In this document: positions 52,810 through 64,000 of the stretch, one piece after another
How positions within the stretch are numbered: the first letter of the stretch is position 1
How the letters are laid out: each line of letters starts with the position of its first letter
Assembly: GCA_964020155.1 (NCBI GenBank)
Contig: OZ026546.1
Span: 4,635,400-4,699,399 of the forward strand
DNA length: 64,000 bases
Origin: Chondrilla cf. caribensis
Taxonomy: Eukaryota; Porifera; Demospongiae; Chondrillida; Chondrillidae
Direction: 5' to 3'
Notes under the pieces: generated by a model
The model's input: only the letters and a program-made list of their open reading frames with translations
What the model was told of the DNA's origin: nothing
Database searches by the model: none
Made by a program: the position numbers and the translations under genes

Positions 52810-53135
52810 ATGGCGAAGAAGGAATATGTGGTAGTGGTCTTTGTGCAGCAGGTATTTGAACTAGTATTCATAGCGTGAAACCAAAGCGTTCTTCTGTCAA
52901 AGTAACACAGTAGATTTTCTTCATTTGATCTAGTTAATTACTATTACCAGTAATTTTAGATTGTACTCTTAGTTGTAATCACTTAATTTGTGAGGAATGT
53001 CAATGGAGTCGCCAGCTGGTGACAGACCTATGGAGACCTCACAACCAACAGTTGAACTTATTGTTCGCTGATAATGCACAAGCACTATACCTGAACAAAT
53101 CCTGTGGGAAAACCCATAATGTATTGCCTATATAG
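52810..53135 (+). CDS. Possible two-exon small protein (weak)
   Basis: ATG at 52810 in an AACAATGGCG context opens a 14-codon exon (MAKKEYVVVVFVQQ) with donor CAG/GTATTT at 52851. A frame open from 52995 to a TAG at 53135 (ECQWSRQLVTDLWRPHNQQL, then LNKSCGKTH) could follow, but its acceptor (TTAATTTGTGAG) is poor. The same frame extends back as CNHLICEEC, which has the C-x-H-x2-C-x2-C spacing of half a RING finger; that may be chance. It lies just after a MITE. Confidence 0.18.
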
Positions 53136-53781
53136 CAACATTGGTGTCTCAAAGACTATGTTCTAAACACACATGGACACAATAACCATGTGTGTTATAT
53201 CATACTGCATAAGATTGGTAATAATATACAAGCTACGTATGTGATATTCTCCAGACTGGTCACATGCAGCACTTCCTACAGAGATAGTCCCTTCATATAA
53301 CGTGTCCAGGGCACAGTGTTAACTGTATGCATGTACAGCATACAGTGTCATATGTACGTACATACACATGTACAGTACAAAATGTCATATGTACATACAT
53401 GCGCATGTACAGTAATAATTGTTCTTCAAGTTATATTGTGTACTATACTGTATTGTGCATAGTACATATGTCAGTATCAAACCAAATTCCTTGTATGTCA
53501 TTTATAATGAGTGTTGACACTACTAGTGCGGTACATGCAGCATCTCACCATAATAGTTTGAGTTCGACAACATGGTCATTAATCACACCGAATTGAGTAC
53601 AGATGTATGCTTTAAACTTTCACAACACACATACTTACAAAACAGCTGGTTTGCGTGTTATGGCAATTATGTTGCTAGGCAACACATTATGAAATAGTGC
53701 AGGCCTGATCATTAGCATTCTACGAATGGTAACTAAGCAAATTGTGTTATTGTGGTCGAGTTTCACTTGTCACAAAACTTC

Positions 53782-54509
53782 TTAAGTCATTGATATCAAG
53801 CTGACTTTGGGGGGGGAGGCTGGGGCATCTTCTGGGACGGGATGTTGTTGCTTAGTTGGCTCTCTCTTGTTGACAACCTTCACAAGCTCACTGAGGTCAG
53901 TTGCATTGTTGGCAACATATATCTGGTGCCCCTTCATCTACACAATGAACAAAGTCAAAATATGGTAATCTTTTATGATCAATGATCATTTCAATCTGTA
54001 TACACAACTTGTTAGGATTATTGTTATTAATGATATGTCTATTGTGCTCAATACATGTTGTATAAGGCTCTGGAATTCAGGATGAATAACAAACTCTGGA
54101 AGCCTCCCTTCCATACGGAAAACTGTTCCGTTTCACTTTTCTTCTGCCTTGTTATTGAAGAGAGAAATGTTGGGAACACACTGGGGAAAAAGAAATCCTT
54201 TCCCATTACTGCCAGCAACTTTCGTATGTTTTGTGCTTTACAAGGTCACCAGGGATGATAACAGAACATCTACATATTATAGGGTTACTGGAACATAATA
54301 CAGACTATGTTAATACAGACACTGTTTGACATTGGGACTATACTGTATATTCATAAGTTATTTGATAGTGCTGGTTACTTAGTTGGATGTTACATTACAT
54401 ACATAAGCACATTTTGTATGTTTTATACTTCACAAGGTCACCAGGGATTATAACAGATATGTACATGCATGTACCGCACATGTATTCATACCTCGTCATT
54501 TGTACACAT
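53782..54509 (-). CDS. Possible 58-residue protein, two exons
   Basis: Minus strand. Exon 54492-54509 is ATG TGT ACA AAT GAC GAG with donor GTATGA. Exon 53782-53937 (acceptor TTCATTGTGTAG) reads MKGHQIYVANNATDLSELVK, VVNKREP and a Pro-rich end PEDAPASPP, stopping TAA. Both are phase 0 and join cleanly. No signal peptide or membrane helix; I recognise no family. The second exon looks more like real coding sequence than the surroundings; the first is too short to be sure. No polyadenylation signal is obvious. Confidence 0.33.
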
Positions 54510-55456
54510 GGTAGATACTATACATAACATTATAAGCTCACATACATACATGTACATACAGTACTGTACATAGTGTGACTTGCTTGGTACACACCCCTTG
54601 GTAGTACGTATTGTATGTACATTTCTATCTGTTCTGTGATCTCATACAGTATCCATGTTGATGAATATAATTACTATTGTCATTTAATACGACGATAGTA
54701 ATGTCCTTCAATACAATTTACAGATTTGTTGTTCAAAAATATAAGTCAGGTGAAATGTATTCGTCTTAATAATAATATTATTATATATTCCTCTTTCACT
54801 GAAATGCAATTTGGTGTGATCTCATATCATGTTAAACGTCATGATAATCAGTGATGTACATATGTAGCCAGTGGCACATGCAAACTTCCATACATACCTG
54901 TGTAGCTTAGTATACCAGTAGTGATGACAACTCTCTCTCAGATGTGTAGTTTGATGTGCATGCAGAACAAGGAACAAGGTCACATTGGTTTCCGTTATTG
55001 CAATCCTTACAGAATATCACTATGTTAATGACCGGTCATATGGACAAAGCAATGGAATGGTCGCAGTTTCTGTACTATTCATCAGACAATGCTGTAACAT
55101 TATTAACCTTCATACTTACGATACACACTGTTATCATGGTGTTATCGAAAATAGGCTAGAATCATAGTCACTTCAATGATGTGATTTAATGTACATTGAA
55201 GTACATTGTGTGATCTGCTTCCTCATTGGAAGTCACACAATGTACTATTGTGAATGACAAGTACTAATGTTTCCCATACGCGCATTCAAATGGTTCCGAT
55301 TTGGATGAACTCTCCCTCACATCATCACAACTAGTGATAAAGACATTAACTGTTCACCCCAAGGGGATTTACCTCTATATCTATAAATAACAATAGAATT
55401 ATTACATTTTGGAATTGGGTCGTGAATACACTTACGTAGACGAGGGCACCACATAG
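54510..55456. other. Spacer upstream of the small secreted gene
   Basis: AT-rich, with TACATACA/GTAC microsatellite pieces and a short repeat (CACAAGGTCACCAGGGAT near 54430, also near 54240). A frame open over 54985-55167 shows no splice context or family resemblance, so I do not call it. A strong hairpin lies at 55201-55245. Confidence 0.45.
55201..55245. promoter_or_regulatory. Perfect hairpin upstream of a TATA promoter
   Basis: GTACATTGTGTGA (55201-55213) pairs exactly with TCACACAATGTAC (55233-55245), and the interior CTTCC / GGAAG pairs as well around a TCATT loop. It lies about 210 bp upstream of the TATA box at 55457. A transcription-factor palindrome or tiny MITE are both possible. 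Confidence 0.45.
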
Positions 55457-55465
55457 TATATAAAG
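55457..55465 (+). promoter_or_regulatory. TATA box of the small secreted gene
   Basis: TATATAAAG lies 72 bp upstream of the ATG at 55529, giving an expected start near 55488 and a short 5' UTR of about 40 bp. A strong TATA box fits an inducible or cell-type-specific gene. Confidence 0.65.
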
Positions 55466-55528
55466 AGCAGTCAAGTTGAGAGCTTCATCAGTTCAAAGTT
55501 TCAGACAACTTGCAATATTTCCCAAAAA

Positions 55529-56468
55529 ATGAAGATCGCTGTAATAATCGTGAGTTACATAGAACCTATATACCGTAATACGTACATTGTACGTAAATAT
55601 CTGTGCTCTGCCTGTAGTCTTTGTGTGTATATAAATACATAGTCTGTACTTCATGTGGTGGATAGTCTGTACTTCATGTGGTGGATAGTCTGTGATTCAT
55701 GTGTTATAAACACTGTTCGTGTGTACGTTGCATAATATGCAGTGCTTTGATATTGAGACTACATAAGTTGCTGGATAGTGCTGGTTAGTTTGAAGTTGCT
55801 GGTCTTCATTCAGGTTGCCCTAGCATTTGCTGGATTGTCCATGATGGAATCTACTGCCCAGGAAGTGGACTGTAACTACTCCTGTCTCTTCCGTAAGTAC
55901 ACCAGATTGGTGCATGCATGCATGTATAAGGTCATGTGCATGTTCGTACACATGTTGCTGCATGTACATGCTACTAATCAGAGCTTTAGTCAGGGATGGG
56001 TTGAAGTGGGGATTCATTGGCAGACATAAAATACATTGATACACAAAATCACACATTGCAAATGGAAGGACGTGGATAGTAGTTAAGGGCGGGGCAGTAG
56101 GTGGAGAAGGGGTCCTTGCTAATGCATATTGCCACTAGTTACTGTTAATGCCTGTATATTATTGTATGTTGTTCTGTTTTTTACAGTCATTTGCCAAAAC
56201 AATGACACAGCGAAGACCATCTCTTGCACATTCAACACCACATTCTACTCAAACCTCAAGTGGACTCCTAGTACACTTAATCAAACCAAAGTGGACCTTG
56301 GATCGGATGTCTCTGTATTGACATTCAACTACTCTTCTTTGCCTAGTGGCTACCACCCATTCCACATTTCATACAGCTATTTCCCAGGTACCATTATTGC
56401 TAGACATTGTCTCTGCCCATTCTGCTCTTGCCAGTATGGTACAACATTGGAAGTTGAAGGTTTGTTTG

Positions 56469-56544
<76 letters not shown>

Positions 56545-56551
56545 TGTGTGT

Positions 56552-56629
<78 letters not shown>

Positions 56630-56964
56630 GTGTGCATGCAGAGAGTATTGATAGATGTGTGTTGTTTCTATGTGTGTGTATGAAGTGAATGTGAGCTAGG
56701 GATTAAGGTGTTCACGTTCATTAAGTTTTGCTAATGTGAGCTCATGAACGTATCTCAATAGTATTATTGAACAGTCACATTGTTGCCTCGAATGTAGATA
56801 ACAGTGCCTGTGTTTCTCAAGCTGATATTAAGTTGAGTGGACCTACAAGCCGAATGAGACTGGAAGTGTACTCCAAGAAGGCAATACTCTTCCAAGGTCT
56901 AGTCCAACGCTTCAGTGCTCTCCTCAAAGAAGTGGAAAGGTCTCCAAGGAGAATCAATTGCTAA
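55529..56964 (+). CDS. Small secreted cysteine-containing protein, unknown family
   Basis: Exons 55529-55549, 55814-55892, 56187-56459 and 56798-56964 join in phase (0, 1, 1) to 179 residues. The N-terminus is a signal peptide split over exons 1 and 2 (MKIAVIIVALAFAGLS, cleavage likely near TAQE). The mature part has about ten Cys (CNYSC, LICQN, ISCTF, a cluster RHCLCPFCSCQYG, SACVS, INC at the C-terminus) and several N-glycosylation sites (NNDT, FNTT, LNQT, FNYSS). The last 50 residues are basic and could form a helix (RMRLEVYSKK, FSALLKEVERSPRRINC). No membrane anchor. I recognise no family; a small disulfide-rich effector, ligand or matrix protein is possible. It has a TATA promoter upstream and a polyadenylation signal at 57129-57134. 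Intron 3 holds a 160-bp GT repeat right after the donor. Confidence 0.7.
56481..56635. repeat. (GT)n microsatellite in intron 3
   Basis: About 155 bp of GT with a few TATG interruptions, starting 20 bp after the donor at 56459. Confidence 0.95.
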
Positions 56965-57128
56965 CACTACATAATATGCATGTCATTTACTATTGCAGGA
57001 CTCGGCATCTACTGATGTAAAATCAACACTGATTAGTATTCTTTCATTAATGAATTTTGTACTCCATTTGTTATTTCCCACTTATCAAACTCTGTGATCA
57101 ATATCTCTACCTTTTTGTGATATGAACA

Positions 57129-57134
57129 AATAAA
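57129..57134 (+). terminator. Polyadenylation signal
   Basis: AATAAA 165 bp after the stop codon at 56964, the expected position for this small gene. Confidence 0.55.
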
Positions 57135-58575
57135 TATGCAGAGATACAACTATACATGCACTAAAATTTGTGTAATATAACTTTCTAACTAAAAGATCTG
57201 ACCTTCTGTTGACAATTACAGTTTATACAACAATTACAGCATTTAGCTAACTTTGATGAAGAAATTTTCTGATAATTGCTAAAGTTGTGGAGCCACAGAC
57301 CTGCTAGGGCTAAAGCCCCTGCAGGTTTCTGCCTTATTGGGCGTCTTCAGTGTGGCGTACCTTGCTATTTCAGCATGTGCTTGGACCATCCATGCAACTC
57401 ACTCACTCTGTATGCATTGTGAGGCCAAATAAAGCAGATTGCCCACTTAATTTCAATTGCAAATCAGATAACTTCCGAATCAGAACATTGAAAACAAAGA
57501 GCAGTCAAATCAAAGAACTTTTGCTTATGGGCTTATATCCTCCTGCTAACATTAATCCTAGGTTAAACACACCATCAGGAGGATATAATGTGTGTGCATA
57601 GTTTCGCCATAGCGGCCCAGTGACATTCAAATAATTATTCTGGCATAAAAGCCCACAACAAAGTTTACAATTTTTTGGCCATGTGGCCCACAACCAAATG
57701 GAAAATCAAAAGAAATTAAAATTAAATGGCCACCAGGGGCCCACGTGTGTGCGTTGTACCTGTTCACAGGAGAGAACGGGTTAGTGGACCCACCTTGTTT
57801 CTGATCCATCTGGCGACCTGCTTTTAACCTAGTTGACGAAGAAATCCCCACTAGGGGACTTTTTCTCAGAACATTAAACTTACCTGATTTCCCACAAACA
57901 ATTACACGAACGAATTCGAGTTTCAAGAAATTGGGGGACAGCTTTTCAAATCATCTCCTCAGTTACCTTGTTGGTCACCGGTGTGCCAACCCATCCAAAA
58001 TTAAAAACACAATTAACCACAGTTTTACGGAAATTAAAATAGCATAATGGAATATTCAAATCATAAACAAGCATAACCACACACAAACATCATAAATTAT
58101 AACTTAAATTACAATTGGGGCAGCGCTAGCAATCGATTTTGGTACATGCCCTCACTTCGAGTCTTCATCTCCTGCTGATCCTCCCAACAAAATCCAACAA
58201 ACGAACAAAAGCTCAGCCTCCTCCATGCACCGCAGTCCAATGAACAAAGAGGATCCATCGATGACGGATGCTGAGTGTGCTGCTGCTCTAAATCCTAGTG
58301 CTCAAACTCCGTTGTCCATGTGGCAGCCGCTAGTGCCAAAAAGGTTGTGACTGACTCCACCGTTGTCACACTCAGCATCCGGGTCTGAGGGTTGAGAGAA
58401 AAAGTCAGGGGTAAATGAACATGCACAAAGGACACAATAGGAGCATAATTGTAACTTACATTTCAGTGCGAATCCTCACCTGCAAAAATGAGAAAAGAAC
58501 TTCAATGTAAATTAACTATAATGTTGGTCAGTCACAACATGCCACTTACTTAAGAAAGGTCTCCCTGCTCTTGCT

Positions 58576-58612
58576 GGATGCTGAGTGTGTACTTGCGACA
58601 CACTCAGCATCC
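58576..58612. repeat. Perfect 15-bp hairpin
   Basis: GGATGCTGAGTGTGT at 58576-58590 and its exact complement at 58598-58612 with a 7-base loop. A second inverted pair of the same box lies at 58265 / 58368, about 310 bp upstream. Confidence 0.65.
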
Positions 58613-59904
58613 CGGGGTACATGTGGGAAGAAAAGTATAGATATCAAACAACTATTTTGAGTACACTTTGCATTGTTAATAAGTAAATATAGTAAATTAC
58701 TACGCAAGGAAAATCTGTATGCCAATTTTTATGAGTAGCAAATTTTTAAAGTAAAATATCCATATAAAATAGAAGAATCCACATATATGGGATGTAGTAG
58801 TGCACATGTGACAGTACCACTCACCATGCAGCAACTTTGTCTGGGTCGACAGGATTTGAACTAATTGCCAAGTACACAATGGTAGTCATCATGGTACATT
58901 TGAAGCGGGCAAAGGGGGAGAGGGAGAGGGAGAGAGAGAAAAGGAGATATGTAAATCTATTGCATGTAACTTTGCACAATGCACACACAGAGGGATGGTC
59001 AGTCTGTAACAGTGCTGCTTTTGAACGATCACATCCAATTTCATGCCACAATAGAGAAAAGCACATTCTCAATTTACACAGTACACCCAGTAAGAGATAA
59101 CGAGTTTTCATTTGATTGCCCCAAAATGACCTAAATTGAATCAATTTGAAAATACTTCTTATGAGCTAGTTAGAATACAACAGAATACAGTATACTACAG
59201 AGCTCAACTGTCATCATGGAGATGTCAAGAACAGGACCTGGTACACAACCAAGAGGACCTGCTATATGCACACACTCCTGCAACCATTACTAAGACTACA
59301 AGCATGGAGAGCGGTGGGAGTATGCCAGCGCAGCAAACCAAAACCTCCCAACCACCTCGGGCTGGACAACACCAAACAACCATGCTGAGAAACAAGTCAT
59401 TCTTCAGAATCTGGAGTAGAGGACACTTCTTTCCTGTCTTCCTCTGGGCCGTAAAGTGGAGCAACAATTAGACAGAGTGGAGGATCAAATCAAGGCCTGA
59501 ATTTTGATTCAGTCGATACGATGGGACGATGTTTTGATGCTCGGTTGACGATTTTAGCACGTAAGCAACGATCGCGGATAAATTTTGGGAAGCCTTCAAT
59601 GATGTCCACTCTGCCTTCATGGTGCATCTACTTCACAGTCAAGTGAAAGACAAAAAGGAAGTGACTTCTGCCCCAGATTCTGAAGGATGGCCTGTAACTC
59701 AACAAAGTTGGAATGGCGATGTCTAGTCCGACACAGCTGCGAGGAGTTGGTTAACTACTCTAACATCCTGCCTTCCACTAACCATCCAGGTGGTCTTGGC
59801 AACGATTTCAGAGTAGTGTGTATATAGTGGTACACTCAGCAGTATACAAGACCTTAATCTATCTCCAAGCGACAATTGCAAACCCCGTCACTGCTACTTC
59901 CTAA

Positions 59905-60183
59905 GTCCCAACTTAGTTCAGAAAACCCCTTAATATTTTCTTAGGTTCTTTAATTCTCTTCACTTCGTCCTTCATTATTATACATGTACATAGATCTCAG
60001 ATTGCATTAATTTTACAATGTTAGCCTCGTTAATATCCCAAGTCTAATTAAAAGTGAACAATCAAGAACAGCAGCTGTACACAGACGACCACCCTCATAG
60101 CTAATTAGCGACTTTGTCTACAATACACGCAAAATAACACTCAGGCACAAACACGGAGACAATAATATTATTGACCACACACG

Positions 60184-60221
<38 letters not shown>

Positions 60222-60240
60222 GGAGTGTTTCACTTAGCAG
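59905..60240. repeat. Direct duplication, copy 1
   Basis: About 330 bp matching 61757-62100 (shared CAACTTAGTTCAGAAAA, AACAATCAAGAACAGCAGC, AGCTAATTAGCGACTTTG, then a CA repeat and TGTTTCACTTAGCAGACTC). Copy 2 has short deletions and leads straight into the 187-bp satellite. Confidence 0.75.
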
Positions 60241-60648
60241 ACTCGTGAAGTTTGCTAAGGAGCACCACATGAAAAGTCGCTGAAATATTATTAAATACAA
60301 TTGCACGAAATTGCTAGTGATTAGAGTCACTTATACCTTTAAAAAACTTGAAACAAATTGAGTTTTAGAAAGTACGTCCTGCCGTCTATTAATTTACACA
60401 AGATTTAAATCACTTTCACAACGGGCAATTGTTAGTATATTTCAGCTGTAACTCCATCTTTAGAAAGAAGCCGACTGCTCTTTTACTTCTGATTCATTGG
60501 ATCGGATATGAAAACATTGTTTCTCCGTGCAAAAGTCCTCGAATAGGAAACGGAGTTGATATTAGAACTTTAAAATAAGGCAGTCAGGGTTTCTTTCACA
60601 AATGGAGATCAAATAAAAACGGACAAATGTTCAAGGTCCAGGGCTCAC

Positions 60649-61099
60649 CATGGTCGGGTCGTCTTCGCGGGTGCTGTGCTGCGGCGACATGGGAGGGAGG
60701 GCTGAGTATACCAAAAGACGCGCAACTAAATCGAAAAAAAGAAAAAGATGAATCAAGGCGACGAACAGAAATTAGACATAAGCAAGATGAAACTACAGTC
60801 CTCACGCTCACCTACTGGACTCCGGAAACTGAAGCTGCAGCACAGGGAGCCGCTCCAAATAGCGATCGTTGGAGGCGGGGTCAACGCATGGGCCAATCGA
60901 TTTGCAGATACGTCTTTTAGTTGAGGCGGCAACTTCTCCCATTCCAAGACTGGAATCCTGACTTCAAGTTTCAAATCTGGTAGGCACCGTCGCCGTGTGG
61001 ATCATACCCTGAAAGGTACAATTTCCACACCAAGTTCAAGTGTAAAGGTGCAGCGTTCCGGCTCTCACTTCCGCCGTCGCCATTTTCATGTCCGTTCAT
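60649..61099 (-). CDS. N-terminal exons of an unrecognised minus-strand gene
   Basis: Three exons on the minus strand with consistent phases: 61008-61099 (start ATG; MNGHENGDGGSESRNAAPLH, then LNLVWKLYLS; donor AGG/GTATGA), 60812-60949 (acceptor GGATTCCAG; GMGEVAASTKRRICKSIGPC, then VDPASNDRYLERL; donor TAG/GTGAGC) and 60649-60725 (acceptor TTCGATTTAG; CASFGILSPPSHVAAAQHP; donor ATG/GTGAGC). Phases 2, 2 and 1 chain without a stop over about 102 residues. The surroundings (60600-61200) are CpG-rich, as expected for a housekeeping promoter, and the strand carries GAAAATGGCGACGGCGG just inside the start. No domain or homologue recognised. Downstream exons were not found. Alternative frames are also open in exon 2, so this is a model. 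Confidence 0.42.
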
Positions 61100-61756
61100 G
61101 CAGAATCCAAACCGGAATATTTCGGTGATTTTGGAACAAGATTCAGAAGCCGTAGTGGCTATCCCATCGAATTAATATCCTCTTCGGTCGCCAAAACATA
61201 CTTCGAATAATAAACATTGCGCACCTGTCGTATTGGACAGGAAACAAATCATTGTTATATTTAACTGCAGCGGTACACACAGCTGCAATCAGTGACCGAA
61301 TTTAAACAATTTTAGCAGCTGGTCTTTTAACTCAGTCAAACTTGCAATTTGTTGTAGGATAGGCTGAAGAAATCTCATGCTTAATGAATATAGTAATTAT
61401 CATCTCATGCTAAATCCTTCTTGCAGAATGTCATTTTCTGTTCATTGTATGATAATACACATATTGTACAGAGAAATATGTTACAAATAATCCTCTCCCT
61501 ATCCGCCCTTCATGGCAGTTGTACATAAACCTGATTCGATTGTTAGCACCATAATTATACACTATAAACTCGGTACTGACATGGGCCATTGCACAATAAT
61601 TAAAAACAAGGCCGAATGACGCTAGAGCAGCACGAGCAGCGCCCATATATTCCTGGACTTAGATGACTCTTACTAGATGCTGGTTCACTTGGATAACCAT
61701 TTCTAATCGCTGACTTTCCCAGATTCCCAAGACCATGGAGCCCATTATAGTCGGTT

Positions 61757-62022
61757 ACCAACTTAGTTCAGAAAAACCCTTAGGTTCTTTCTCTTCACTT
61801 CATCCTTCATTATATACATGTACATAGATCTCAGATTGTATTTATTTTACAATGTTAGCCTCGTTAATATCCCAGTTATTAATTCTAGTTAAAAGTGAAC
61901 AATCAAGAACAGCAGCTGTACACAGACGACCACCCTCATAGCTAATTAGCGACTTTGTCTACAACATACGCAAAATAAGACACACACAGACACAAACACG
62001 GAGACAAAATAGACCACACACG

Positions 62023-62088
<66 letters not shown>

Positions 62089-62100
62089 GTTTCACTTAGC
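61757..62100. repeat. Direct duplication, copy 2
   Basis: See 59905-60240. The CA tract here (62026-62082) is longer than in copy 1, and the copy ends at the first 187-bp satellite unit. Confidence 0.75.
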
Positions 62101-64000
62101 AGACTCATGTACTTTGCTAGGAGAACCAAACTTCATAAGTTAGTTCACGTCCCCAGAAAGATTTGGTGAAAAAATATCAGGTTGACACACCCACTTTCCC
62201 ATGAGCTATTTAAAAAGGTGCTTAGTGTGTTCTCTCAGATACTATCACATACATTGAAATAATATTAAGCACCTCCGAATATAGCTGGGGTTACAGGTTA
62301 GCTATGGAGATGGGAATTGTTTCATAAGTTAGTTCATACCTTTATCTAGGCCTGGTGAAAATATCAGGTTGACACGCCCACTTTCCCATGCACAAATCAA
62401 AAAGGTGCTTAGCGTTTTCTCTCCCATACTATCGCATACATTGAAAATATATTAAGCACCTCCGAATGTAACTGGGGTTACAGGTTTGCTACAGAGATGG
62501 GAATTGTTTCATAAGTTAGTTTATACCTTCATCTAAGCCTGGTGTAAATATCAGGTTGACACACCCACTTTCATATATGCTATTCGAAAAGGTGCTTAGC
62601 GTTTTCTCTCCCATACTATCCCATACATTGAAAAAATAGTAAGCACCTCCGAATGTAGCTGAGGTTACAGGTTAGCTATGGAAATGGGAATTGTTTCATA
62701 AGTTAGTTCACGTCACCAGCTAGGTCTGGTGAAAAAATCAGGTTGACACATCCACTTTCATATATGCTATTCGAAAAGGTGCTTAGCGATTTCTCTCCCA
62801 TACCATCCCATACATTGAAAAAAAATTAAGCACCTCCGAATGTAGCTGAGGTTACAGGATAGCTATGGAAATGGGAATTGTTTCATAAGTTAGTTCACGT
62901 CCCCTGCTAGGTCTGGTGTAAATATCACATTGACATGCCCACTTTCCCATAAGCTATTCAAAAAGGTGCTTAGCGTTTTCTCTCCAATACTATCACATAC
63001 ATTGAAATAATATTACACACCTTTGAATATAGCTGGGGTTACAGGTTAGCTATGGAGATGGGAATTGTTTCATAAGTTAGTTCTTACCTTTATCTAGGCC
63101 TGATGAAAATATCAGGTTGACACGCCCACTTTCCCATGCACAAATCAAAAAGGTGCTTAGCGTTTTCTCTCCCATACTATCACATACATTGAAAATATAT
63201 TTAGCACCTCCGAATGTAGCTGGGGTTATGGGATCGCTATAGAGATGGGAATTGTTTCATAAGTTAGTTTACACCTTCATTTACGCCTGGTGAAAATATC
63301 AGGTTGACACGCCCACTTTACCATAAGCTATTCAAAAAGGTGCTTAACGTTTTCTTTCCCATACTATCATACATTGAAAATATATTAAGCACCTCCGAAT
63401 GTAGCTGGGGTTATGGGATAGCTATAGAGATGGGAATTGTTTCATAAGTTAGTTCATAAGGTAGTAAGATATTTTCACCAGACCTAGATGAAGGTGTTAA
63501 CTAACTTATCAAACCATTCCCATCTCCATAGCTAATCCATAACCCCAGCTACATTCGGAGGTGCTTAATATTTTTTCAATGTATGGGATAGTATTGGAGA
63601 GAAAACGCTAAGTACCTTTTTGAATAGCTCATGGGAGAGTGGGCATGTCAAACTGATATTTTCACCAGACCTAGCTGGGGATGCGAACTAACTTATGAAA
63701 CCATTCCCATCTCCATAGATAACCTGTAACCCCAGCTACAATCGGAGGTGCTTAATATTTTTCAATGTATGGGAATTGGAGAGAAAATGCTAAGCAACTT
63801 TTTGAATAGCTCATGGGAAGGTGGGCGTGTCAACCTGATATTTTCACCAGATCTAGCTGGGAACGTGAACTAACTTATGAAACAATTCCCACCTCTATAG
63901 CTAACCTGTAACCCCAGCTACATTCGGAGGTGCTTAATATTTTTTCAATGTATGGGATAGTATGGGAGAGAAAACGCTAAGCACCTTTTTGAATAGCTCA
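62100..64000. repeat. 187-bp satellite array with an orientation switch
   Basis: Forward units of 185-190 bp, marked by TTCATAAGTTAGTT at about 62131, 62321, 62508, 62695, 62882, 63069, 63256 and 63441. Each contains AGGTTGACACGCCCACTTTC, AAGGTGCTTAGCGTTTTCTC and CACCTCCGAATGTAGCTGGG. From about 63470 to the window end the units are reverse complemented (AAACCATTCCCATCTCCATA, CATTCGGAGGTGCTTAATA). The array continues beyond the window. No coding frame. Confidence 0.88.

Larger units (their letters stand above)
57190..60600. other. Gene-poor region with short unexplained open frames
   Basis: No gene I can defend. Worth noting: a plus frame open 58108-58350 with an ATG at 58225 (MHRSPMNKEDPSMTDAECAA); a minus frame 59490-59627 (MHHEGRVDIIEGFPKFIRDR) overlapping an open plus frame (KFWEAFNDVHSAFMVHLLHS); and inverted boxes GGATGCTGAGTGTG near 58265 and 58575 with complements near 58368 and 58598. 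The mix of short open frames and inverted boxes suggests decayed transposons. Confidence 0.35.

Overview
The window is animal nuclear DNA, most likely from a sponge (demosponge). The evidence is multi-exon genes with GT-AG introns, symmetrical phase-1 extracellular modules (Calx-beta, Ig, EGF, HormR), long (GT)n and (TACG)n microsatellites in introns, MITEs and satellite arrays. Sponges are known for Calx-beta-rich surface proteins such as the aggregation factors, so the organism call is inference from gene content. I see no bacterial or viral gene, no CRISPR array and no rRNA.

Layout. 1-7979 (+): a cell-surface protein, cut by the window start, with Calx-beta, Ig x4, EGF, a furin-like site and a HormR domain, then two further Calx-beta cassettes and a C-terminal membrane anchor. 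9520-23393 (+): a complete TATA-driven gene of 24 coding exons: signal peptide, seven three-exon cassettes (14 Calx-beta domains), EGF, transmembrane helix and basic tail, 1721 residues as chained here. 23925-24318 (-): a small cysteine-containing gene I cannot name. 25200-41560: a patchwork of segmental duplications holding three copies of an ANKIB1-like ankyrin fragment, four copies of an NBR1-like C-terminus, two copies of a minus-strand PDZ gene, a stray Calx-beta exon, tRNA-like SINEs and a mariner-type MITE. Nearly every copy carries stops or frameshifts. 41757-44380 (+): a small secreted Calx-beta gene with one frameshift. 44680-52210: an array of 18 units of a 359-bp satellite, flanked by inverted copies of a second, 187-bp satellite family. 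52600-57140: MITEs, two weak small-gene candidates and one convincing small secreted cysteine-containing gene (55529-56964, +). 57140-62100: gene-poor, with the first exons of a minus-strand gene at 60649-61099. 62100-64000: the 187-bp satellite, which flips orientation near 63460 and runs off the window.

How it fits together. Three Calx-beta genes lie in the same orientation and share exon phases and sequence. They look like a local family built by exon-cassette duplication: two membrane-anchored forms and one secreted form, all with acidic Calx-beta calcium-binding motifs and many N-glycosylation sites. Cell adhesion or recognition is the natural guess but is not shown by sequence alone. 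The middle of the window is a duplication hotspot in which pieces of ubiquitin/autophagy genes (ANKIB1, NBR1) were joined and then copied, mostly after they had already decayed.
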